NCBI RefSeq assembly: GCF_030271535.1
Contig: NZ_JASCXJ010000005.1
Coordinates: forward strand, 186,001-250,000
Length of the DNA stretch: 64,000 bases
Direction of reading: 5' to 3'
Origin: Nocardiopsis sp. ATB16-24
GTDB taxonomy: Bacteria; Actinomycetota; Actinomycetes; Streptosporangiales; Streptosporangiaceae
Below the pieces are notes generated by a model that searched no databases, had not been told where the DNA came from, and saw only the letters and a program-made list of their open reading frames with translations. A program made the position numbers and the translations under genes. Shown here piece by piece: positions 34,674 to 43,091 of this stretch. The first letter of the stretch is position 1. The number at the start of each line of letters is the position of its first letter.

Positions 34674-35324
34674 TCAGTCCTGGGGAAGGTCCACCCCGAT
34701 CTCCCCGCCCAAAGAGGCACCGCCCTCCAACCGCAGGTCGTCGCCGCTCCAGAAACGTCCCGGGTCGTAGTACCCCGGGTGCTTTCCCGCCGGGAGCAGA
34801 CCCATCTCCTCGTAGGTCAGGGCGATGACCTCCGCGCAGTAGGCGCTCTCCAGGGCGCGTTCACGAGACCGGCCGCCCAGAGGCAGACGCCGCAGGGGGA
34901 AACGTCCACGCAGCCAGCGGGCGGCCAGCCGAGTGCTGGAGGGGAAGGGGGTGCCGTCGAGCCTGGCCACCGCGCGTAGGGCGGCGTCCTCCATGGGCGC
35001 GGTCGCCTCCGGTTCGAGTTGACGCAGCCAGGCACGCTGACCGTACTTGCGCCCCCACACAAGGACCGCGTCGCGCAGATCGTGCAACTGCACACCACGC
35101 TGGTGTCTGCCGGTCCACATGTCCGGCAGGGAGCGGCCGAGTTCGGCGTGCCACATCAGCGGGGGCAGATCATCGACCACGATCGACATGCCGACATGGT
35201 TGACGGGACTGTTGGTGGTGATCTGGATGGCACGGTCCGCTCTGCTGCTGCCGCGAAAAACCCACAGATCACCGGTACGAGTGAGTTCCAGCGCCTGACT
35301 CAGGGACATGCTCGTGTGCGCCAC
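34674..35324 (-). CDS. Permuted papain-like amidase/YiiX-type protein
   Basis: A 216-residue protein with a circularly permuted NlpC/papain arrangement: His early in NHVGMSIVV (about residues 42-50) and Cys late in YCAEVIALTYEEMG (about 158-171). This matches the YaeF/YiiX (C92) group. It begins GDLWVFRG (about 18-25), the usual first strand. GTG 35324 gives 17 bases to the divergent neighbour; ATG 35309 is possible. It is perhaps a lipid- or peptidoglycan-amide hydrolase; no signal peptide is seen. Confidence 0.68.
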   Translation of the reverse strand: MAHTSMSLSQALELTRTGDLWVFRGSSRADRAIQITTNSPVNHVGMSIVVDDLPPLMWHAELGRSLPDMWTGRHQRGVQLHDLRDAVLVWGRKYGQRAWLRQLEPEATAPMEDAALRAVARLDGTPFPSSTRLAARWLRGRFPLRRLPLGGRSRERALESAYCAEVIALTYEEMGLLPAGKHPGYYDPGRFWSGDDLRLEGGASLGGEIGVDLPQD

Positions 35325-35341
35325 ACCGCTAGCCTAGACGC

Positions 35342-35632
35342 ATGCGTTGGTGGAAAGCCCTTGGAGTGGCCGCTTTCGTGGGCGTCGCGGCCACCGGTGT
35401 CGTGATCGCCCGCGACGAGCGACAACGCCGCGCCTACACCCCCGAGCAGGTCAGGGAACGGCTGCGCGAACGCGTGGCCCTGGCCGAGGACACGGAGGCC
35501 GGCCCGCCGCCGGAGGAGGAGAACGTGGTGGTGCCCTCGTGGCGCCGACGGGTCTACGGAGCCGCCAAGGCGCTCCAGGGTTCGGGGGCGGCCGCGCTGG
35601 GATGGTTGCGTGGTCGCCTCGACGCCGCCTGA
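35342..35632 (+). CDS. Small single-pass membrane protein
   Basis: 96 residues: one N-terminal hydrophobic helix (about 4-23), then a charged stretch rich in Arg and Glu and a short amphipathic end. It is unrecognised beyond that. It starts 17 bases from the divergent papain-like gene with no SD, so both may be leaderless. The tight pairing suggests they are functionally linked. Confidence 0.6.
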   Translation: MRWWKALGVAAFVGVAATGVVIARDERQRRAYTPEQVRERLRERVALAEDTEAGPPPEEENVVVPSWRRRVYGAAKALQGSGAAALGWLRGRLDAA

Positions 35633-36294
35633 GGAGGCCGCCCCGCGAAGGGACCTCAGGGAGCCGTCGCGCGGCCGGACGGACGACACCGGGGACGGAC
35701 GACGGCACCGACGTACTGAGGAGTCCGGCCACGGCCACGCCGACCGACACCGTGTGAGCACCGACCGTCTCCGTCTGGGCGCCGGCCACCATGGGGCCGG
35801 CCGGTTCGAGGCCCGAACCCCCACATGCTCGACGCCGACCACCGCGTCGAGCGGTTCCTGATCAGCGGCACGCTGCGGTGCGCCGGTGGACGCCGAAGGG
35901 TATGGAGCCCGCTCCGGTCACGGAGCGACCGACCGACGGCGGCCGAACGGGCACGGTCGCGGTGAGGCCCGGCAGGACCGACGGACGGGTGAACACTCCC
36001 GCCGGGGGACCGGTCCCGCCGTGCGCGGCGAACGGCCCTTCGATCGACCCACCGCACGCCGCTTCCCACGGGCGGCGGTGCGCGCGGTGGTCGGGTGATG
36101 AAGGCCCGGGAGGGACCGTTCGCCCGCGACCATGAGGAGAGTCGTGTGGATCCCAGGCGGGTGGGTCGTGCCTGCTCGACCGGGTGTGGGAAGAGCGGAA
36201 CCTAGTGTTACCGGCGGTACTACCGACTGGTAAGTTTGTCGTGTTCCGACGGGCCCGCCCCGTCACCGGACCCGGCCAGCGAGGAAGAAGAGCA
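35633..36294. other. 662-base spacer
   Basis: No credible gene is seen. Its right end carries a possible TetR-type operator (36208-36233) before the thioesterase. Confidence 0.5.
36208..36233 (+). promoter_or_regulatory. Palindromic operator-like site before the thioesterase
   Basis: TTACC (36208-36212) and GGTAA (36229-36233) flank an inner inverted repeat CGGTA-C-TACCG (36215-36225). It is located 60 bases upstream of the thioesterase start. It resembles a TetR-family site. Confidence 0.45.
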
Positions 36295-37053
36295 GTGCAC
36301 GAGGGCTTCCTGACCCGGCCCCGGCCCGTGTGCCGGCCACGCTTCCGGATCTTCCTGTTGCACCACGCCGGTGGTTCCTCGGCCGGTTACCGTCCCTGGG
36401 TGCGCCACTTCCCTGCCGACTGGGAGGTGTGCCTGTTGGAGGCTCCCGGCCGCGGTCGCTCGGCGGCGGAGGAACCCCTCCGCGACGCCCGTGCGCTGGT
36501 CCGCCGACTGCGTGAGGGCCTCGACGCGGAACTGGACCGGCCCTTCGGTCTCTTCGGCCACAGTATGGGCGCGCTGTTGGCCTACGAACTGGCCCACCTG
36601 CTGGTCGCGGAGGGGCCCGCACGGCCCGCCTGGCTCGGGGTCTCGGCCTGGAGCCCGGACCCGGGACCCCCACGGGACGAGCCCCGCCACCTGCTGCCGT
36701 CGGAGCGGCTGCGTCAGGGCCTCGCCCGCACGGGCGGGGTCGCCATGGGCGCGCTCTCCGACCCCGATCAATGGCGGGAGGTGGAGCCGCTGATCCGGGC
36801 CGACCTCGAACTGGTCGACACCTGGCGTTCCACACCGGCCCTCCCGCCACTGCGCGTTCCGCTGTCGGTCTTCGGTGGCCTGGACGATGCGGGAGTTCCT
36901 CCCGGGCGGCTCACCTCCTGGAGCGAGTACGTCGAGGGACCGGTCGCCAGGCACCTGCTGCCGGGCGACCACTTCTACTTCGTCGGCCGCCTGGCGGACG
37001 TGGCCGCCAGGATCGTCCAGGACGTCGACGCCGCCCTGACCCGCGTCCGGTGA
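36295..37053 (+). CDS. Type II thioesterase (alpha/beta hydrolase)
   Basis: A 252-residue protein of the editing thioesterase family associated with NRPS/PKS. 'IFLLHHAGGSSAGYRPW' opens the fold. GHSMGALLAYEL (about residues 89-100) holds the nucleophile Ser. FGGLDD (about 197) fits the Asp region and GDHFYF (about 224) the catalytic His. GTG 36295 has GAGGAAGAAGAG upstream. No PKS or NRPS gene lies in the window, so it is an orphan that may serve a cluster elsewhere or act on other acyl carriers. Confidence 0.85.
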   Translation: MHEGFLTRPRPVCRPRFRIFLLHHAGGSSAGYRPWVRHFPADWEVCLLEAPGRGRSAAEEPLRDARALVRRLREGLDAELDRPFGLFGHSMGALLAYELAHLLVAEGPARPAWLGVSAWSPDPGPPRDEPRHLLPSERLRQGLARTGGVAMGALSDPDQWREVEPLIRADLELVDTWRSTPALPPLRVPLSVFGGLDDAGVPPGRLTSWSEYVEGPVARHLLPGDHFYFVGRLADVAARIVQDVDAALTRVR

Positions 37054-37067
37054 GGGGGAGCGGGTGC

Positions 37068-37398
37068 TCACGGGTCGACGGCGATGACGTGGCCGGGATC
37101 GTCCGTGCGCAGGCTCGCCCCGCCTGCTCGGGGCACCTGGAAGTGGGCCGTCCCGACGACGGTCCGCACGGGCAGAGCCTCGAACACGAGGACCTCACCG
37201 TCCTCCACCACACGGGTGTGGACGGTCTCGGTGTCACCCGGTAGGTGCCCCCGGCCCGGCCGCCCTCGGCGACCACGTGGTCGGGCGAGCCGTCGTGGTG
37301 GGGTCGCGGACGAACTCCAGGACGCTCCTGTTCAGCGCAGCGAAGGTGTCAGTGCTCGGCGCGGTCAAGACGTCGGTCTTCAGGAAGTCCTCGGGCAA
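37068..37398 (-). pseudogene. Frameshifted unidentified ORF
   Basis: Three leftward frames read in series give one plausible protein. Frame 1 reads LPEDFLKTDVLTAPSTDTF... to about 37285. Frame 2 contains DHVVAEGGRAGGTYR to about 37242. Frame 3 reads ETVHTRVVEDGEVLVFEALP and on to a stop at 37068. Codon bias and the hydrophobic/charged pattern look protein-like in each piece. Two frame changes imply decay or sequencing error. It lies directly after the methyltransferase stop in the same frame. I do not recognise the family. Confidence 0.4.
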
Positions 37399-37410
37399 GC
37401 CGTGCCGGCT

Positions 37411-38145
37411 TCAGAGCACCGTCCCGGGTCGTGTTCGGGCGACTGTGACGATGTCGTCGCTCGTGGCCGTAAAAGAAGCCCGTGACCAGTCGCCGTAGCG
37501 AACCTCCACCTCCAGCCCGGCTTCGTACAGGAACCCGTCGATGTCCTCCGCGTCCAGGAAACGCAGGCTGCCCGTGTCGACCCGGAGGGTCTCGCCTTCG
37601 CGGGTGGCGGTGGTCTCGGTGAGCGCGACCACGTCGCCGTTCACGGACTCCACATGGTGCGACACCCTCAGGGCACGTCCCCGGTGATCGACCACATCGG
37701 TGGCGTGCTCCGGGGTCCAGCCCTCCCAAGCGCGGACCAAAGGGTTGCGGGTACCGAACACCAGCCTTCCCCCGGGGGCGAGCGCCCTCCGGATCGCGGC
37801 CAGCGCGGAGCGGAGTTCGTCGTCGGTCACGAACACCTGGAAGGCATTGCCGGCCATGATCGTGAGTTCGAACTCTCGCTCCCACGCCATGTCCTTGGCG
37901 CGGCCCTCCACCCACATGACGTCGTCGCGAGTACGCGCCCGGTCGAGCGAGGCGTTGTCAGGATCGATCCCGCAGAGCCGTCCGGTGTGCCCGCTTTCGC
38001 GGGCGCGGTGCAGCAACATGCCGGTACCGCAGCCGACATCGAGGACGGACGAGGAAGCCATGATGTGGGAAAGGTAGAAGTCATCGCTCGGACCCCAAGG
38101 GTTGAGGATGTCGTAGAGGGCGGCCGCATCGGCGTCGGAGTACAT
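37411..38145 (-). CDS. Class I SAM-dependent methyltransferase
   Basis: A 244-residue methyltransferase. Motif I is VLDVGCGTGMLLHRA (about residues 34-48), then GIDPDNASLDRA (about 59) and LAPGGRLVFGTRNP (about 120). The C-terminal beta-sandwich (RFLDAEDIDGFLYEAGLEV) resembles small-molecule methyltransferases. ATG 38145 has no SD, so leaderless translation is possible. The substrate is unknown. A frameshifted relic follows it. Confidence 0.85.
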   Translation of the reverse strand: MYSDADAAALYDILNPWGPSDDFYLSHIMASSSVLDVGCGTGMLLHRARESGHTGRLCGIDPDNASLDRARTRDDVMWVEGRAKDMAWEREFELTIMAGNAFQVFVTDDELRSALAAIRRALAPGGRLVFGTRNPLVRAWEGWTPEHATDVVDHRGRALRVSHHVESVNGDVVALTETTATREGETLRVDTGSLRFLDAEDIDGFLYEAGLEVEVRYGDWSRASFTATSDDIVTVARTRPGTVL

Positions 38146-38333
38146 GGCGGCAGTGTGTCCTCGGGCGCCCCCGTTCCGCCAGAGTTCTTCGTCAGGATCG
38201 TCCGCCCGGAGACGGGGAGAAGGACATGGCGGGCTACTGACATCTTCACTGCGCCGAGCACCGACAAGTCGGCTGCGTTTCCCCTGACATCCCCACTGCG
38301 CCCAACAGCTCCTTCGGCCATCGGTACACGACC

Positions 38334-38358
38334 GGGCCCCGCCATGAGGGCGGGGCCC
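38334..38358 (-). terminator. Strong terminator following the CebR-box transcript
   Basis: GGGCCCCGCC (38334-38343) and GGCGGGGCCC (38349-38358) enclose a 5-base loop. It would end the short transcript started at 38636-38664. Confidence 0.65.
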
Positions 38359-38521
38359 GTCCAGGACGGTCGGCATCGCAGGCGGGAGTCGGGCGCCGCG
38401 AGCCCTTTCCGCCGACCTGGTCGATCCCCGGCCGCGGGGAGCCGGTGGCGGGAGGTCGGGAGTCCTCACCGTCGACTTCCCACGGCCGGGAGACTGTCGG
38501 TTCCTCCGAGGGGAACACCGC

Positions 38522-38581
38522 TCAGGGGGTGGGGCTGCGGCGCCGTGAGACCTGTGGGGCGGTCGCGGGCGTGCGGACCAT
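38522..38581 (-). CDS. 19-codon ORF under a CebR-type promoter (stub or leader peptide)
   Basis: ATG 38581 is preceded by AAGGAG (38590-38595) at ideal spacing and encodes MVRTPATAPQVSRRRSPTP before a stop. The promoter and operator upstream are textbook quality, but no long frame follows before the terminator. It may be the first codons of a deleted cellobiose-responsive gene, or a genuine small protein. Confidence 0.5.
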   Translation of the reverse strand: MVRTPATAPQVSRRRSPTP

Positions 38582-38609
38582 GGGGGTCACTCCTTCGTGA
38601 GCGGGGCAT

Positions 38610-38623
38610 TGGGAGCGCTCCCA
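38610..38623 (-). promoter_or_regulatory. CebR-type operator TGGGAGCGCTCCCA
   Basis: A perfect 14-bp palindrome identical to the consensus box I recall for the cellobiose repressor CebR of Streptomyces. It lies 12 bases downstream of a -10 element, in position to block transcription. Confidence 0.75.
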
Positions 38624-38635
38624 GGTATGGCGTAC

Positions 38636-38664
38636 ACCATAGTCACTCAGGCACACGCTGTAAA
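38636..38664 (-). promoter_or_regulatory. Sigma70-like promoter TTTACA-N17-TATGGT
   Basis: On the minus strand TTTACA (38664-38659) and TATGGT (38641-38636) are spaced exactly 17 bases. It directs transcription through the CebR-type operator and the 19-codon ORF. Confidence 0.65.
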
Positions 38665-38772
38665 GGGATACGACCTCGGATTCACGCGGAGGCGCGCGTT
38701 CTCGGGGCATCCTCCTCCAGGAGGCGCCCTCCACCCCTGTCGTGGCGATGGGTCCCGGGTTACGGTGGACAG

Positions 38773-39294
38773 ATGAGCCTTGAGTTGCCGACCGACCGAC
38801 TCCTCATCCGGGAATGGCGGCTGGACGACGCAGAGGCGGCTCTGGAGATCTACGGGGCCGCCGATGTCGCCGAGTGGCTGACACCGGAATGGCGCCCGGT
38901 GAACGACACCGACGCCATGCGTCTGGTGTTGCACGCCTGGGTCGAGGCGGGACCGAACCTGATTCCTCCTGCGGGGCGTTGGGCCATCGTCAGGCAGGAG
39001 GACGGAGAACTGGTGGGAGGACTGTCGCTCAAACTGCTCCCACCCTTTGAGGAGGACTTCGAACTGTCCTGGGCACTGCGCCCGGACGTGTGGGGCCAGG
39101 GATACGCCACCGAGGCGAGCAGGGCCATCATCTCCTGGGCGTTCAAGCAGGGGATCGAGGAGGTTTTCGCGGTCGCACGCCCCGACAACGAGCGGGCGAT
39201 CGCCGTGGCGCGCAGGCTGGGCATGGAATGGGTCGGTGAGACCGAGAAGTACTACGGGATGCCTTTGCAGGTGTTCCGGATGCGACCGGCCTGA
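38773..39294 (+). CDS. GNAT-family N-acetyltransferase (RimJ/RimL type)
   Basis: 173 residues. 'LPTDRLLIREWRLDDAEA' is the family opening. 'ELSWALRPDVWGQGYATEAS' (split about residues 97-116) contains the acetyl-CoA loop Q-G-Y-A-T-E-A. 'ARPDNERAIAVARRLGM' (about 137-153) is the conserved helix region. It acetylates an amino group, either a ribosomal protein N-terminus or a small molecule. ATG 38773 follows GGTGGACAG; a weak SD. Confidence 0.87.
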   Translation: MSLELPTDRLLIREWRLDDAEAALEIYGAADVAEWLTPEWRPVNDTDAMRLVLHAWVEAGPNLIPPAGRWAIVRQEDGELVGGLSLKLLPPFEEDFELSWALRPDVWGQGYATEASRAIISWAFKQGIEEVFAVARPDNERAIAVARRLGMEWVGETEKYYGMPLQVFRMRPA

Positions 39295-39300
39295 CCCTGG

Positions 39301-39332
39301 ACGTTCGCGGCCCACCGGTGGGCCGCGAACGT
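39301..39332. terminator. Perfect 32-bp palindrome, bidirectional terminator
   Basis: ACGTTCGCGGCCCACC (39301-39316) is followed immediately by its exact reverse complement (39317-39332). It fills most of the 46 bases between two convergent stop codons. Confidence 0.75.
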
Positions 39333-39340
39333 GCGGCCCC

Positions 39341-40219
39341 TCAGGTCCCCAGGAACTGGCCGATGCGCTCGGTCTCCTCCTCCGACAGACGTACCTTGGC
39401 GGCGGCCGTGTTCTCCTCCAGGTGCGCCACCCGCGACGTTCCCGGAATCGGCAGCATCACCGGCGAGCGGTGCAGCAACCAGGCGAGGGACAACTGCACC
39501 GGGGTGACCCCGTGCTCGGCGGCCATCGCGGCCAGTGGTGACTCCGGCCCCGCCAGTTCGCCCCTCCCGACCGGTGCCCAGGGCAGGAACGCGATCCCCT
39601 CCCTCTCGCACTGGTCCAGGACGTCCTCGGCCTGGCGGAAGGAGGGCGCGTACTGGTTCTGCACCGACGCGATCGGGGTGATGGCGCGTGCGGCCGACAA
39701 CTCGTCCACCGTCACCTCACTCAGCCCGATGTGCCGGATCTTTCCCTCCTCGCGCAGCTCCACCAGGGCGCCGAGCTGGTCGGCCAGGGGCACTTCGGGG
39801 TCGATGCGGTGCAGCTGGAACAGGTCGATCCGCTCCAGGCCCAGGTTGCGCAGACTCAGCTCCGCCTGCTGTTTGAGGTACTCGGGTCGACCCAGTCGGT
39901 GCCACTGGGCCGGCCCGGTGCGAGCGAAGCCCGCCTTGGTGCCGATGACGAGGTCCTCGTGGTACGGGTAGAGGGCCTCCCGGATCAGGTGCTCGCTGAT
40001 CTGTGGACCGTAGGAGTCGGCCGTGTCGATGAAGGTGATGCCCAGTTCGACCGCGCGGCGCAGGACCGCCAGCGCCTCGTCCCGATCCCGAGGCGGGCCC
40101 CAGACGCCCTCACCGACGATGCGCATCGCCCCGAAACCCAGGCGGTGGACCGGCAGGTCGCCGCCCAGGAGGAGGGTCCCCGACAGCTCGGCGATCTGTG
40201 GTGTGGGGTGCTCGCTCAC
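39341..40219 (-). CDS. Aldo/keto reductase
   Basis: A 292-residue [12 protein letters not shown] (about residues 62-70, catalytic Asp and Tyr), VIGTKAGF (about 90, Lys) and LFQLHRID (about 126, His) complete the tetrad. The C-terminal '[13 protein letters not shown]' is the NADPH-binding end. GTG 40219 has AAGGGA upstream. It is likely a general aldehyde reductase; no functional link to its neighbours is apparent. Confidence 0.88.
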   Translation of the reverse strand: MSEHPTPQIAELSGTLLLGGDLPVHRLGFGAMRIVGEGVWGPPRDRDEALAVLRRAVELGITFIDTADSYGPQISEHLIREALYPYHEDLVIGTKAGFARTGPAQWHRLGRPEYLKQQAELSLRNLGLERIDLFQLHRIDPEVPLADQLGALVELREEGKIRHIGLSEVTVDELSAARAITPIASVQNQYAPSFRQAEDVLDQCEREGIAFLPWAPVGRGELAGPESPLAAMAAEHGVTPVQLSLAWLLHRSPVMLPIPGTSRVAHLEENTAAAKVRLSEEETERIGQFLGT

Positions 40220-40268
40220 AGTGTCCCTTCCGAACGGCGCTGGGGCCGTGTGCTCAGAACGTGCGGGT

Positions 40269-40299
40269 GGACGCGCACGCGGGCCGCGCGTGCGCGTCC
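40269..40299 (-). terminator. Terminator of the IclR gene
   Basis: GGACGCGCACGCG (40269-40281) and CGCGTGCGCGTCC (40287-40299) form a 13-bp stem with a 5-base loop. Confidence 0.65.
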
Positions 40300-40423
40300 C
40301 CGGCGGTGTCGCGGGCAGGATCTCAGGAGGTGGGGACACCCGCAAGGCGCCACGGGGCCGGACCGGACTTCGTGGAGGAAGCGGGTCCGGTGGCGTGGGC
40401 CCCGGGTCGCGTCCTTTCGTGCC

Positions 40424-41230
40424 TCATCCGGAGCCGGTGTCGCGACGTGCCACCGAGGCCAGGTCGGTCTCGATGCGCGCGGTGGTCTCCAGCAGCGCCG
40501 GCAGCAGATCGCGGCGTACGTCCTGGATCGAGGAACGGTTGGCGTGTGCGGAGACGTTCGCCGCCGCGATGACCCGGCCCGACTCGTCGCGGATGGGCGC
40601 GGCCAAGGAGCGCAGGCCCTCCTCCAGTTCCTGGTCGACGATGGCGTACCCCTGTTCGCGTACCCGTCCCAGTTCGGCGCGCAGTTCGTCGGGGTCGGTG
40701 ATGGTGAAGCGGGTCAGGGGCCGAAGCTCCACCCGCTCCAGGTAGTCGTCGAGACGGTCGTCGTCCTGTCCGGCCAGCAGCACGCGCCCCATCGAGGTGG
40801 CCGAGGCCGGAAAACGCGTCCCCACTCTGATGTCCACCGCCATGATCCGTGAGGTCGCCACGCGCGCCACGTACAGGGCGTCGTCGCCCTCCAGGACCGA
40901 CACGGAGGCGGATTCGCGCACCCGGGCCGACAGGTCCTCCAGGTGGGGCCGGGCCACGTCCGGCAGCCCGGCGGAGGCCACGTAGGCGTAGCCCAGTTCC
41001 AGTACGCGGGGCGTGAGCGAGAACAGTCTGCCGTCGGTGCGCACGTACCCCAGGTCGGCCAGGGTGAGCAGGAAGCGGCGGGCGGCGGCCCGTGTCAGGT
41101 CGGTCTCCCGCGCGACCTCGCTGAGCGTCATGGAGCGCCGTTCGGCCGAGAAGGCGCGGATGACCGTCAGTCCGCGTTCCAGGGACTGGACGAAATGGGC
41201 GCCGCGGGCCGGTTCTTCTTCGGTGGTCAT
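40424..41230 (-). CDS. IclR-family regulator of the beta-ketoadipate genes (PcaR/PobR-like)
   Basis: 268 residues. The winged HTH is 'MTLSEVARETDLTRAAARRFLLTLADLGYV' (split about residues 34-63). The effector domain has 'SATSMGRVLLAG' (about 142) and 'ANVSAHANR' (about 225), as in PcaR/PcaU/CatR-type IclR proteins. It is divergent from pcaI with a 174-base intergenic region carrying operator-like repeats, so it very likely controls pcaIJ in response to an aromatic intermediate or 3-oxoadipate. Confidence 0.9.
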   Translation of the reverse strand: MTTEEEPARGAHFVQSLERGLTVIRAFSAERRSMTLSEVARETDLTRAAARRFLLTLADLGYVRTDGRLFSLTPRVLELGYAYVASAGLPDVARPHLEDLSARVRESASVSVLEGDDALYVARVATSRIMAVDIRVGTRFPASATSMGRVLLAGQDDDRLDDYLERVELRPLTRFTITDPDELRAELGRVREQGYAIVDQELEEGLRSLAAPIRDESGRVIAAANVSAHANRSSIQDVRRDLLPALLETTARIETDLASVARRDTGSG

Positions 41231-41359
41231 ATGGCCTTCCTGGTTCGGATACGGGGGGCAGAGCCAGGACCCCAGGGAATGTTCTCATGCCGAACAGGAG
41301 GGTCGGTTCTCGCTCTTCCTTGACCCCGCTCGGTGCCGGCGCTACCGTCGTACCCAGTT

Positions 41360-41393
41360 GTTCGTTATAAGAACATATATTCGCTATTCGAAC
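41360..41393 (+). promoter_or_regulatory. IclR-type operator repeats upstream of pcaI
   Basis: GTTCGTTATAAGAAC (41360-41374) is a near-perfect palindrome, followed by TTCGCTATTCGAAC (41380-41393). The AT-rich repeated half-sites match the style of PcaR/PcaU sites and lie just before the SD of pcaI. Confidence 0.6.
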
Positions 41394-41404
41394 GGGAGTG
41401 TCTC

Positions 41405-42241
41405 ATGATCGTGCCCCTGGGTGAGGCGGTACGCGAGCTCGTCCACGACGGTGACACCGTCGCCCTGGAAGGGTTCACCCATCTCATCCCCGTGGCGGCG
41501 GGGCACGAGATCATCCGCCAGGGTCTGCGCGACCTCACGCTGGTGCGGATGACGCCCGACATCGTCTACGACCAGCTCATCGGCGCCGGTTGCGCGAGCA
41601 GGCTCGTCTTCTCCTGGGGAGGCAACCCCGGGGTCGGGTCGCTGCACCGTTTCCGCGACGCCGTCACCGCGTCCTGGCCCGTACCCCTGGAGATCGAGGA
41701 GCACAGCCACGCCGGAATGGCCAACCGCTACGTCGCGGGCGCGTCCGGACTGCCCTTCGCCATCCTGCGCGGCTACAGCGGAACCGACCTGGCCACCCAC
41801 AATCCCGACATCAAGACCATCACCTGTCCCTTCAGCGGGCAGGAGCTGGCCGCGGTGTCCGCTCTCAACCCCGATGTCACGATCGTGCACGCCCAGCGCG
41901 CCGACCGCGGCGGCAACGTGCAGCTGTGGGGCATCACCGGCATCCAGAAGGAGGCTGTCCTGGCCGCCGACCGGGCCCTGGTCACCGTGGAGGAGGTCGT
42001 GGACGAGCTCGAACCCGTTCCCGGCCAGGTCGTCCTGCCCTCGCGTGTGGTGGACCGGATCAGTGTCGCGCCCGGAGGAGCGGCCCCCTCCTACGCCCAC
42101 GGCTACTACGAGCGCGACAACGAGGCCTATCGCGCCTGGGACGCCATCGGCCGTGACCGTGAGGCCTTCTCCGCCTGGCTCCGTGGGCTCACCGGCGCGG
42201 ACGCCCCCATCGCTCCCACATCCGCCGGGAGGAACCTGTGA
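41405..42241 (+). CDS. pcaI: 3-oxoadipate CoA-transferase subunit A
   Basis: 278 residues of the class I CoA-transferase alpha family. Opening segment VHDGDTVALEGFTHLIP (about 13-29) matches the CoA-binding strand. The size and the pairing with a beta subunit, a thiolase and PcaD identify it. It transfers CoA from succinyl-CoA to 3-oxoadipate together with PcaJ. ATG 41405 has GGGAG upstream; the next gene overlaps by GTGA. The catI name would be equally valid. Confidence 0.87.
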   Translation: MIVPLGEAVRELVHDGDTVALEGFTHLIPVAAGHEIIRQGLRDLTLVRMTPDIVYDQLIGAGCASRLVFSWGGNPGVGSLHRFRDAVTASWPVPLEIEEHSHAGMANRYVAGASGLPFAILRGYSGTDLATHNPDIKTITCPFSGQELAAVSALNPDVTIVHAQRADRGGNVQLWGITGIQKEAVLAADRALVTVEEVVDELEPVPGQVVLPSRVVDRISVAPGGAAPSYAHGYYERDNEAYRAWDAIGRDREAFSAWLRGLTGADAPIAPTSAGRNL

Positions 42242-42993
42242 CCGGCACCCCCTGGACCTCCGACGAGATCATGACCGTGACCGCGGCCCGTTCACTGCGT
42301 GACCGGATGTCGTGTTTCGTGGGCATCGGACTGCCCAGCACCGCCGCCAACGTGGCCCGCCGCACCCACGCGCCGGGGCTGTGGATGATCTACGAGTCCG
42401 GCACCCTGGGCACCGTCCCCGACCACCTCCCGCTGTCCATCGGAGACGGGATCCTCGCCGAGACCGCCGACACCGTGGTCTCGGTCCCCGAGGTCTTCAA
42501 CTACTGGCTACAGGCCGGACGCATCGACGTCGGCTTCCTCGGCGCGGCCCAGATCGACCGGTACGCCAACATCAACACCACCGTCATCGGCGACTACACC
42601 GCCCCCAAGGTGCGTCTGCCCGGGGCCGGCGGTGCGCCCGAGATCGCCGCCTCCTGCCGTGAGGTCAGCGTGATCATGCGGCACGGCCGCCGCGCCTTCG
42701 TGGAGCGGGTCGACTTCGTCACCTCGGTCGGTCACGGCTCGGGGCCCGGCGACCGCGAGCGGCTGGGTCTACGCGGAGCCGGTCCGGTGCGGGTGATCAC
42801 CGATCTGGGAGTACTCGAACCCGACCCCGTCACCCGCGAACTCGTCCTGACCGCGGTGCACCCGGGGGTGGAGGTGGACACGGTCCGGGAGGCGACCGGA
42901 TGGGACCTGAAGGTGGCCGAGGGCCTCACGGTCACCCCCGAGCCCTCCGACACCGAACTTTCGGTGCTGCGCTCCCTGACCGGAGCCCTCTGA
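42238..42993 (+). CDS. pcaJ: 3-oxoadipate CoA-transferase subunit B
   Basis: 251 residues. The catalytic Glu region of class I beta subunits appears as YESGTLG (about residues 52-58). 'VGFLGAAQIDRYANINTTVIGDY' (split about 96-118) is the family signature. GTG 42238 overlaps the pcaI stop, so subunits are made together. Confidence 0.88.
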   Translation: MTGTPWTSDEIMTVTAARSLRDRMSCFVGIGLPSTAANVARRTHAPGLWMIYESGTLGTVPDHLPLSIGDGILAETADTVVSVPEVFNYWLQAGRIDVGFLGAAQIDRYANINTTVIGDYTAPKVRLPGAGGAPEIAASCREVSVIMRHGRRAFVERVDFVTSVGHGSGPGDRERLGLRGAGPVRVITDLGVLEPDPVTRELVLTAVHPGVEVDTVREATGWDLKVAEGLTVTPEPSDTELSVLRSLTGAL

Positions 42994-43023
42994 GGTCTGG
43001 GGAGCGACGGGGCCCTACAGTTA

Positions 43024-43038
43024 CCTAACAGTGTTAGG
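43024..43038 (+). promoter_or_regulatory. TetR-type palindrome before pcaF
   Basis: CCTAACA-G-TGTTAGG is a perfect 15-bp inverted repeat in the 98-base gap between pcaJ and pcaF. It suggests that pcaF has its own promoter under a second regulator. Confidence 0.55.
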
Positions 43039-43091
43039 AAGAGGTTCGTCAGCGGCCGGAACCCCCGGCCGCACAGCACCAGGAGATCCGC

